Under the pieces are notes generated by a model that saw only the letters and a program-made list of their open reading frames with translations, was not told where the DNA came from and did not search any database. From Cycas panzhihuaensis (lineage: Eukaryota; Cycadophyta), in NCBI GenBank assembly GCA_023213395.1, contig CM041465.1:59341741-59405740 (forward strand): a DNA stretch of 64,000 bases. The letters are read 5' to 3'. Below are positions 1-8,629 of the stretch, in pieces. Within the stretch, counting starts at the first letter, position 1. Every line of letters starts with the position of its first letter. The position numbers and the translations under genes were made by a program.

Positions 1-600
1 ATTTCTCACAAGGCTTGCTCTCCCTATTATCCCTAAGCCAATGGCCAAGTTGAATCATTCAACAAAACCCTCATAAATATTTTAAAGAAAACCATAGCCC
101 AATCTGAAGGAGATTGGTATATCTATCTCCCTTCTGCTCTATGGGCATATTGCATGTCTATCTGCATGACTACAGGAATGACTCCTTTCTTCCTAGTCTA
201 TGGAATAGAGGTGGTTCTCCCATTGGAAGTGGAGATTCCTTCCTTACGAGTCTCTCTCTGAGGTTTTGTTGATGAAGAGTCTATTCGCTAGGCTTGCCTC
301 TTAGACCTCGAGGCCTTAGATGAGAAGTGCTTGACCGCCTACCAAGTGAACCTCGCTTCTAAGGCCAGGGTATGTGGGACATATGATAAACACCTTCATT
401 CATACCCTTTACATCCCAGGGACTACGTCCTTAAGATAGAGTATCTCCATAACCACCTGACCAAATTCGAGCCCAAATGGGTTGGCCCCTTCGTCGTCCT
501 TGAGAGCCTCGGTAATGGCGCTTATAGGATAGCAACCCTGGAGGGTCTCAAATTTGAGAAGGTCATCAATGGGAAATTCCTGAAAAAGAATTATGTATGA
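1..600 (+). pseudogene. Ty3/gypsy integrase C-terminal part (Tat-like), decayed
   Basis: One reading frame (frame 1) runs from the window edge to a natural stop at 598-600, broken by TAA at 34-36, TGA at 259-261 and TAG at 289-291. It shows the late integrase core motif ANGQVE followed by the helix that starts SFNKTL, then the ALWAY and TPFFLVYG segments. It ends in the integrase C-terminal module (KFEPKWVGPFVV, then GAYRI). No chromodomain follows, which separates it from the chromovirus at 8.6-11 kb and fits the Tat/Athila side of plant gypsy elements. Integrase joins element cDNA to host DNA in the nucleus. The N-terminal zinc region and the first catalytic residues lie outside the window. 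The retrotransposon call is secure; the Tat assignment rests partly on the extra RNase H at 4557. Confidence 0.88.
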
Positions 601-1389
601 CTACTTCTTTCTTTGCACTCTAAAATGAGCCTAAACTACCACCCTAGGCATGTCTCCATTCCCCCTAGTCATAGGTGGAATGGCAATTTAGGGTAGCCTC
701 CTAGCTTCTTCTGGGTTCCTCTTGTGGAACCCCTTATCCCCCTCTCTTTGGGGGCCCCATCCTCCTAATTGGGTGTGTTGTCCTTGTCACTTCTGAGCCT
801 AGAAACATTCCCCAACTAGGATAGCATGTTGGAGTATCATCACTCTCTTTTTCATTAGTGCTTCCTTTGCATATCCCGCTATGCTCCTATGTGGACATGT
901 GTGCCTCCTTGATTCCTAGCCTCACATATACCTATGGTTGATGCTCTTGGTGATTGTGTATGCACCCTTTGGGAGTGTGGCCCTACATGAAAGGAAATGT
1001 GTGCAACTCAAATAAACCTCAAACAAAAACCATATGATAATCAACTCAAAACATCATGATCTATAGCTCCTAGTTCATATGTGCAACCTCACACAATATA
1101 CACACAAATATACATATAAAAGCAAATGCAACATCATCCATCATTGTGTGTCATCATACATAGCATCATATATCAAATGGGGTACCAATGGCCTCATCTA
1201 TATACATAAAATCATAATGTGTCATATCATACAAATGGTATGGTACATCATCCATGGGAAGCCAAATCCTTACAGGGAGGAGTATAATCATGTGGTGACA
1301 TATGGTGACTCCCTGGAGGTCTAGTGCTTTCCCAAATCAAAACTGGTATCTCTTATTCTCTAATGCTATCCTACTCCTAGGGTATCATC
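601..1389. other. Non-coding spacer between integrase and antisense gene
   Basis: No protein family is recognisable on either strand. The first 250 bases are C/T-rich on the + strand. The rest holds AT-rich patches with repeated short CAT/ATA words (1020-1260). By position this is the 3' untranslated side of both the integrase gene and the antisense gene that ends near 1390. Confidence 0.4.
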
Positions 1390-3304
1390 TCATGGTCTAT
1401 GTGATCCCTCTCCTAGGGACCACATGCCTCCCAAACTCCTCCTGTGCGTATGGTAGCTCCCTGCTTCGGTCCCCTTATCCTGAGGCCTCCTCAGGGTCGT
1501 CGCCACTGTATGAGTATGAGTCTTGCTCCGTGATGACCTCGACATCATCTGGTCTACCACCTAATCATATCAAGCCTGGATATAATCCCTCTCCCTCTCT
1601 ATCCTCCAGAGCATCTCCTCCACCCCTCGGAGCTACTCCTCCATCACCGCTACCATGATATCACTCTCTACATCACCACCTACTCCTCCTTGAGCCTCTA
1701 GTGCCTGGACCTAGCCTCATAGAGCATCTCTCTCTGCTATGGTCCTATCTAGCTTGCCCTGTAGTTGCCCTACTCATTCCTTGTGCTCCTGTGACTCCAC
1801 CACCCATATATCTCTGACCATGACTAATGGGGTAAATGCTGCCATATAGTCCCCTACCAACCGTGGCTCCTCTCTTACTTGGATGGGAGGTTGCCCCTTC
1901 ACGTAGGCCTAGGGAAACATCTCTTGGACTACCGCCTCGACCAAACTCCTAATATTCACTACTCCTGTAAAATCCAACATGCCATATGTTAGTATATAAT
2001 CCATACATACACCAAACAAACCAAACAAAATAAAGCAACTAGATATCTAGTGATCGAAAGGTGACAGGAAAAGGTAGCATCTCACCTTATGGGACTATTG
2101 GCTCTCCAACTCAGATGATCACCTCCTCCTTAGGTCCTCCTCCCACCGCCGGTACCTCCTCATCCTCTGGTACCACCTCACCAATCACTTGGCCCACCAA
2201 GGCACCTCTACCCTCCTCCATTTGTGTTGTTGCTGCCCAGGCTCTCCCCACTATCCTCAACCTCTAGACTGGTATCTAGGGTGCTCCACTGCTCCCTGCA
2301 GTCCCTGAAGGACCCGCCTCTTCTCCTGTAGCTCTGGATAGTCCTGCCTCTCCTCCTATGGTCCTTGATGAACTTGTCTCTCCACCTTTTGTTATTTATA
2401 GGCTGGCCCCATCACCTTCATCATCATAATCTCCATCACCATGGGTACCTCCTACTCCTCCTACCTTATCATTACTATCCCACCTCACCCCTCTATATAG
2501 ATCCACTGTATAGTCTTCCATGGTAAGGAGGTCTAGTGATGTCGCCTCTATTGAGCGTTAGACGTGTGCCTGGTCCTCGATTCCCCCGAACCAAGTCTGC
2601 CACCTGTGGACCATGAGAGCCTATGCTGAGATCATATGTGGTCCTCCTACTAGTGCCACTGCCTTAAAATGATCCAAGAACCAACACTACAATAACATGC
2701 TATATGATAATCCTCCTCTCCCATCCACCCTAATGGCATCTAGCTGGGTGATCAAGTTCGTCGCTATTAGTGTAGCCCAATCTAACCTCTCCCCAGCCTC
2801 CCATCTCGTCATAGTGTCCATCCACCCGTCGGGTATATCCCTATAATTCTATTTCCAGGATATCTGAAATAGAATGCACAACATAATCAACTTCCTTACC
2901 AGAGAAATCCTAGACATAATCATACTCTACATAGGAATGCCTCTCCTCTCCTACCGATCTTGGCTTGTAAAGTAGGTTAATACCTCCCTGTGTTCCATGT
3001 CATTGTTAGGTAATACCCCTAGCGATGATGGTGATCCTACTATTGGTACCCCTAGGATCCTCTGGATGTCTCCTCGCGTGACAGTGACATCTCCCACTTG
3101 GGGGAGGTGGAATACATACCTCCGTTAATCCCAGTGTGAGACTATATCCACGAGGAGGCACTGATCAGACATATAATGTGGTGTCCAGATGGCCTTTAGT
3201 AGGTCACATCTCCCCAACACTCACCTGTCCCCATGGAACATCATCTCAATAAAACTAAGCATGGCCACCCCTATGTTCTCGCGGTTATCCAACGTAATGA
3301 CCAC
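1390..3304 (-). pseudogene. Antisense plant-mobile-domain-like gene with one intron, decayed
   Basis: On the minus strand one frame runs from 3304 to 2086 and resumes, after removal of 2085-1965, from 1964 to 1390. The joined length is 1794 bases, exactly 598 codons including the last stop. About 20 stops, mostly TAG/TAA with some TGA, interrupt it; no frameshift is needed. Near 3240-3030 it reads DLLKAIWTPHYMSDQ, a VSHWD segment, then FHLPQVGDVTVTREDI and ILGVP. This order matches the plant mobile domain of MAIN/MAIL proteins and related transposon ORFs (HLP..E.T.TL.D...LLG.P). An acidic, Gly-rich linker follows (about 2480-2100). The last exon holds a coiled-coil-like stretch (VGQLQGKLDRTIAERDAL) and a low-complexity tail. 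The gene lies antisense between the gypsy integrase and the RNase H ORF. Additional antisense ORFs are known in some plant gypsy elements. The PMD call rests on motif reading only. The true start is unclear; a short upstream exon beginning at ATG 3362 is possible. Confidence 0.6.
1965..2085 (-). other. Spliceosomal intron in the antisense PMD-like gene
   Basis: On the minus strand the donor reads ATAAG|GTGAG at 2086/2085 and the acceptor reads ATTTTACAG|GAG at 1965/1964. The 121-base interval is T-rich and holds a TACTAAC-like branch site about 25 bases before the acceptor. Splicing joins a 1-base overhang to a 2-base overhang to give one Gly codon, and the frames before and after then match. 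Size and composition suit a plant intron. Confidence 0.65.
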
Positions 3305-3985
3305 CTACAAAACACCCCAAAAATCAGTCAAAACGCATCTAAACATGTCTGCCTACCTTCATGACTACCCCTCACTCCCTCCTAGTTGAGGTCTAGCACT
3401 CCTGCAGGCCATTCTTTGTGTTTTTAATTATTTGCCTCTACACTACGCTAAACTCTGTAGTACCATAGAGTTTAGCATATGGCTCCGCTTTGTTTTCAGC
3501 ACAAACTCAGTGGCCCTATGGCAAAGTTCGTAGCACCATGATCTTTGTCATGAGGCCAGTAATACCCCCACATTAAGGGGGGTTTTCCACCCAAAAAACT
3601 GAAATTTTTTTGCCCAAGTGGGACATGCTCATGCCCACTAGGACTAGGGTTACCTAATGCCTAGATCCTCCCTCTTGTTAGGTCTAATTCAGACTCCAAG
3701 AAATTGCCATTTTCCCATAAGGGGATAAAACTATATTAAAAAGCGTTAAAAAGTCATTAAACGTAAATGACAAGATGGGTTAGGAAAGGGGTGATCCACT
3801 CACTGGATCTGGCCTTACTACTGCCATCTCATCTTCCTGATCTCGCTAGCTATCTCTGTGTCCTGATCCGATGGTCTGATCTCTCTTTGTATGTCTCTGA
3901 AGTCAGGCGGCGCTCTACTGTATAAGGAGAAGGGCTTTGAATCGATTATGAGTCCATGAAAATGAATCCCATTTTCATCGAGTTT
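3305..3985. promoter_or_regulatory. Intergenic stretch between antisense gene and RNase H ORF
   Basis: This is the upstream region of both the minus-strand PMD-like gene and the plus-strand ORF at 4036. It holds an inverted repeat of about 18 bases at 3445-3480 (ACTCTGTAGTACCATAGAGT and flanks). Another G/C-rich segment near 3575-3600 contrasts a run of G with a run of C. No protein-like frame is seen. Its placement suggests a shared promoter region, which is inference. Confidence 0.3.
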
Positions 3986-3988
3986 TCC

Positions 3989-4035
3989 TTATATAAGCAG
4001 GGGCCTCGACGAGCACTTCCTCTGTTTCTCTCATC
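3989..4035 (+). promoter_or_regulatory. TATA box and short leader upstream of ATG 4036
   Basis: TATATAAG at 3990-3997 is followed by a C/T-rich leader and ATG at 4036. TATA-to-ATG spacing is about 40 bases, so a start site near 4020-4025 would leave a very short leader. The match is a classic plant core promoter and stands out from the surrounding sequence. That it fires is not shown. Confidence 0.4.
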
Positions 4036-4980
4036 ATGATAGCCCTTGGGACCATCGCTCTCCCCTGATCACCTTTGCCTTCTGGGTCTATCTCCTATTT
4101 TACCTTTGTGGCTCTCTTTTCTCCTTACCCTTCAAGTGCATTTATGGTGCCCCTCTCCTTGGCCCTGAAAGGCCCCTTCTATCTTATTTTACGTGCCACC
4201 TCCATATATACTCGACTTTATACTCATTTGGCTTATTTTTCCATCCTGAACCCATTTTTGCTGCTTGTTCACGCCTCTACGGCTCCCAAAGGAAGCATCC
4301 CCTCACTTGGGACCGTGCGTCAGTTCCTTAAGCAAGCTTTGGCACCTTCAGAGGGGCCTATTCACTATTGGTTCATTCCTATCCACCAAATAGTCTTCTT
4401 CACCCTTGGGTAATCTCATCTCTATGTCTTCCTACCTTTCACGACCTTTGTTGATAGCCACTTGATCATGCCCTATGACTGTTTCACATCACCGAGTTCT
4501 TTTGATCCATTGATCTTATCAGCATTTTCTCCGCCAAGACCTTCACTCCTTTTTTCATGGCATTACTCATCTTTATCGATGGTGGAAGCCACGATAACCC
4601 AGGCCCTTCCACCACCACGTGGATTTTTTGTGACCCTTCTAGACACAACTTTATGCGTTCTAGGATCTTCCTTCCCGAGGCCACCAATAATGAAGCTAAG
4701 TACATAGCTATTATTGAGGCCCTCAATGATGTGCTTCACTTCCACCGTGGACCCATCATTCTCCTCTATGACTCTTAGGTTATGGTGTCCTATCTCACCT
4801 AGGTTTATCAAGTATGATGCCCATGACTGAGAGCCCTCACCTCGACCGCTAGATCCTTGTTAGCTTGTTTTTTCATCTATTGATATCCGACACATTCCTC
4901 AGACTCTCAACATCAAGGCAGATATCCTGGTTCATCTCATCCTTGAGCGTTGCCTCCCTCTCCTTAGTAACCCACCTTGA
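4036..4980 (+). pseudogene. Additional gypsy ORF ending in a second (archaeal/bacterial-like) RNase H
   Basis: From ATG 4036 frame 1 is open, apart from a TGA at 4066 and a TAA at 4411, through about 170 codons of unrecognised, hydrophobic and Pro-rich sequence. Frame 3 then gives an RNase H start at 4557-4778: FIDGGS with the NPGPS turn (first catalytic Asp), then ATNNEAKYIAIIEAL (catalytic Glu) and LLYDS (third Asp). After the stop at 4777 the frame continues with recognisable LRALTSTARSLL. It shifts near 4870 to RHIPQTLNIKADIL, the family's C-terminal R-I-P...N..AD box. RNase H cuts RNA in RNA/DNA hybrids during reverse transcription. DGGS.xNPGP is closer to cellular-type RNase HI than to the usual gypsy RH. 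Tat-lineage elements are known to carry such a second RNase H after integrase. Whether the two frames were once one protein is unclear. Confidence 0.65.
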
Positions 4981-5388
4981 GAGGCTTGTCTGGTCACCCG
5001 AGTGCCTAAGTCTTGGGTCATCTTGTCTTTCACATCACGATCCATTCGCACCTCTGAAAATTGATCGTTAATGAGGCTAAACTATGGCAACCACCAGGTT
5101 TATTTTCCTTACTCTACTCTTAGCATCTCTCTTAGCACATAACTCCCACTAATGTTAACTTACCTTTTGTGCATAGCACCTTATTCATGACATCTGTCTA
5201 ATCTTATGTGTATTCATCACCACCCTTCCATTATACTCTTACGATGGGGGCATCCCCCTCATTCGCTATCATTGCCTGTTGTCTATACGATGACATATAG
5301 GCAGCCCTTATATTGTCTCACCCTTGCCTCTACACCCACGTGTTCCACCATGTCACTCATTGTCTCCCTTGGCTCGCACCATTGTTAT

Positions 5389-5391
<3 letters not shown>
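4981..5391 (+). other. 3' untranslated stretch before the polypurine tract
   Basis: No protein domain is visible after the RNase H C-terminal box. Short open stretches here are C/T-rich chance frames. It lies between the second RNase H and the microsatellite and PPT. Confidence 0.35.

Positions 5392-5434
<43 letters not shown>
5391..5434. repeat. (AT)n microsatellite
   Basis: About 21 TA/AT units without interruption lie immediately before the gypsy 3' LTR. Confidence 0.95.
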
Positions 5435-5437
<3 letters not shown>

Positions 5438-5483
5438 ACTAATATTGTGTTGCCAACATTCACCATTGTATTATGCCTTTGAG

Positions 5484-5511
5484 ATGCGAGGCTCTGATAC
5501 CAAGGGGGCAG
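5484..5511 (+). other. Polypurine tract of the first gypsy element
   Basis: AAGGGGGCAG at 5502-5511 directly precedes a TG at 5512 that can start the LTR. The preceding 13 bases (GGCTCTGATACCA at 5490-5502) are the reverse complement of a Met-tRNA primer site. This may be chance, or the remains of an opposite-strand copia end. Confidence 0.5.
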
Positions 5512-7288
5512 TGTTTCCTAGCTATTAGGAATAGGTTCTTAGCAAGTTAACTCAGGTAAGTACAGGTATACTTCTATCCTTTTCCTTTGCTACTTTTATA
5601 GAAAGGTAAATCGAAGTGTCCTTTTATTGCATGATTGATTGATACATTTGAGTGATCATCTTGCATCCATTGCTTGCTCATATTGCTTGACATTCTTTCA
5701 GCCTATGACAATTTACAGGACATGTATTCCCATGGCACTTCACAAGCCTCCTATGCACCTCCATGTTGTCTTAAGTGTTACTTAGCCTGTGTGATCCATT
5801 CATACCCACTTTACCATATCATAGCTCTTAGCGTCATGCTAGGTATGATTGGTGTATTCCTATCTGTTTGTCAGGTTCCTGGGAATCTTACCTCCCTCGT
5901 ACTCCATTTGGTCTAGGTCATCCTCTCCATATGACTATCCCCAGCCACCTAGATAGAGGGTGAGCCCCTCCTAGGCTTGGGGTACCCTTATTTAGGTCTC
6001 CTAGGTACCTTTTCTTCTCTCATTTTTACTTTTGTCACCACACTGTGGAAAATGTCATGGTATTATGGTAAACTTCATGGTACTGCGAAGTTTTCCATGG
6101 GGCGACTATTATAAAATATTTTTTCTAATATGCCATGGTAAATTTCACTTTTTTTGTGAAATTGCCATGTGGATTAGTCATCCCTTGAGTCCTAGCCTAA
6201 CCCTAATTATCCAATTAAGCTAGGGTTAGGTATAAAACCCAAAAAGACTTTATTTTCCCTCCTCTTCTTCCATCTATTCTCCTCTTTTCTCCTACTTTCA
6301 CAAGTAGTTTTCTATAGGAACACCCTGCAACATTTGAGATACCTATATCTTAGCTTGAGATCTACCTTCTTCAACTCATATCCATGGTAGTAGGCTTAAG
6401 AACAAGCTTCTCCAAGCAAGGATGCACTTCAAGTCTCACCTCCACGTGTGATCATCAAGTTTCATCAAGATTCTCTTTAGGTTTCATAGCCCTTGTAGGG
6501 AGCACCACATATCTATCCTTTTCTACCATTTTCTCAGGCAGACTTATGACTAATCTAGCCTCAATAGGTACCACCTCATGTTTATTTTATTTTATTCCTT
6601 TTAGAATCCCTAAAAGAGATTGCATTACTTCGTATACCTTTCATTTTAGAGCTTTCTAGTATATACAAGAGGCATCCCCTCCATTCTTCTGTTTCTGTCC
6701 ACATTACCTTCCTTCTTTCTCCTAGTTTCTCTAAGGAGGCTATGAGGAGAGGTCCTTAAAGAGTGAGAGAAAGGAGCCAAGGTGTGTTTCACACCTACTA
6801 GGCCTGCTCCTCAAGGGCAACCCCCTTCTCCTCTTTTCCTCTATTTCTCTTGTGCCTTTCTTGTACTACCAGGGAGCTCTCGGAAGAAGGCCATTGCTGG
6901 TATTAGTGTACGCAACCTCACTTGGGAAGAGTTTCCAACTGTGAGTTATGTCACATATTAACTTTGGGTTTTGGCTTGGTCAAAGTTACAAAACGCTGCA
7001 CATTGCAACATTTGCAACATAGATAGTATTTACAAACCCTATGATATCTATTTCTCCCATTGTTTGCTACCATTAGGCTATCCCAATTTACTGCTCTTGT
7101 GCTTAGAGGTAGCTTGGAGGTGTATATATTAGAGGACTAGCCATTCCAAGGCTAACCATCCACGTCCTTTGTCTTGTATTGCTTGTATAAAGGAGATTAG
7201 AAGTTGTTCCTTAGTTGGAAATTTACTTGATTTAAAGTGATATGCTTACAACATTCTTAGCATTTTGCATCTACGTATATATATATTT
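5512..7288 (+). repeat. Probable long LTR of the first (Tat-like) gypsy element
   Basis: The interval starts with TG directly after the polypurine tract and stops just before a gypsy-type primer site at 7289. Inside are a TATA box (TATAAAA at 6231-6237), a C/T-rich downstream leader (6245-6310) and a hairpin upstream of the TATA (6133-6169). No protein-coding frame is seen. The expected LTR layout U3-TATA-R-U5 is present at about 1.8 kb, which is normal for Tat elements. The 3' border is uncertain by about 10 bases because no second copy is in the window. Confidence 0.5.
6133..6169. repeat. Hairpin in the LTR upstream region
   Basis: CCATGGTAAATTTCAC at 6133-6148 pairs with GTGAAATTGCCATG at 6156-6169 across a 7-base T-rich loop. 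A looser CATGGTA.../...CCATG pair lies just upstream (6058-6098). Confidence 0.6.
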
Positions 7289-7304
7289 GTTTGGCACTCT
7301 AGTA
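7289..7304 (+). other. Primer-binding-site-like sequence after the LTR
   Basis: TTTGGCACTCTAGTAG resembles the TTTGGCGACTC...GGGGA primer sites of plant Ty3/gypsy elements, with one base missing and some changes. It sits exactly where a primer site is expected if an internal region starts here. Confidence 0.35.
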
Positions 7305-8629
7305 GCCCCTTGGATAAGGGTAGATAAACTTTGTGATTGCAGGCTTCACCATGTCACTCACAAAGAAGGAAGAACCACTTCAATCTAGGTATGTCTCTTA
7401 CCCTTCCTTTCCTTAGTCATTTCTGCTTCTAGCATAGTCTTTCATTTTACCTTTCTTGCCTTTTCTTTTCAATTCAAGGAAGGTAAGGGAGCCCCAACTC
7501 CATTGCTCTACACTACCCATGCATTGGGAGAAGGAAAGGGACAAGCAATCATGGCATAAGATAGCATCCTTGTTTTAGCTGCATAACTTTCCAGGTACAC
7601 TGCCCTCCTTTTTTCATAACTGTTTCCCTTTTCTTTTCTTAAGTTTGCTTGCTTGCATAACCAAAACATAAAAAGAAAAGAGGAAAGGAACTTATTTACA
7701 CCTACCTTTTGTATATGTATGCTATGCTTGCATCCTTAGGAAAGAGCATGAGATAGGACTATCCCCTCTTTCTTTCCGCTTGATTGCATACCACCCTTTT
7801 AGGCTTTACATCTTTAGTATGCATGTGCGTGCTTGCATGGTTTTCCTTCTCTATGCCCTTTTTCTATTCAAAGTGAAAAGAGAGTAAGGATGTGCATTCA
7901 AGGGAAAATAACAGAGTATATTTGTTATTTTTATATACGTCTTCCATTTCTTATCTACAAATACTGCTAGGTGGATATCATTTCACCCTCATATACCAAA
8001 AGTTGAATGTTTTACTTGTGAGATGGTGAAAGCTACTTTTTCCATCATCCTTTATCCCCTCCAAACTCACTTTAGGTGGGTTAGCCTAGGAGGATTCGTC
8101 CTCTAGCACATCCTCCTCTAACCCCATTGTACTCACCTTGCCTAAATCATATTGACACCTTCTCCTTTAGGTTGGTCTCATGCGTGAGGTGGTTATTCAA
8201 CACCACCCTTACAAGTGTGTACCTCCCGTGCCACTTGTCTACGCACATTCTATTCATATTTCTTCACTTCCCATGAGGATCCATTCCCTCGTTTGGTATT
8301 TCCCTTCCCTTCCGGATATCCAAGGGTAGGAAGACCTACATCTTGAGGTTACTCAGGAAACCAAGGATATCCCTCATATGTGCTACCCCCAAAACCAAAA
8401 TCAAGTTACCTAGAGAGAAGTTGTGTGCCATTTGTGGGTCCCGAACCTATGTTCCAATGCACAGATGCCCTGTGTGGGTGATTTCCTTACTTATTGGATT
8501 GACTATATTCTCTAGATCCTTTTTTTGACCAACTTAATCCTAACCAGGTGTAGTTACCATCCCATAGACGCGATTCCATCTTCTTAGAGGTTGGTTGAAA
8601 GGTCCACGCTTGAGACATCTTACCATTAG
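7305..8629. other. Leader-like region without recognisable genes
   Basis: C/T-rich and A/G-rich patches alternate (7440-7700, 7850-7900), as in the untranslated leaders of plant gypsy elements. No gag-like frame could be recognised. The short open frame at 8343-8528 has no family resemblance. The region ends where chromovirus RT sequence begins. Confidence 0.35.

Noticed and set aside
1302-1658. Open frame, Pro/Ser-rich, + strand
   Set aside because: It is the reverse of the acidic, Gly/Glu-rich tail of the antisense PMD-like gene; the minus-strand frame has coiled-coil and splice evidence, the + strand has none.
2864-2899. GTAAGG...TTTCAG pair on the minus strand inside the PMD-like frame
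   Set aside because: Only 36 bases, too short for a plant intron, and the frame reads through it.
5206-5528. Two open frames with Tyr-Ile repeats
   Set aside because: Translation of the (AT)n microsatellite; no protein.
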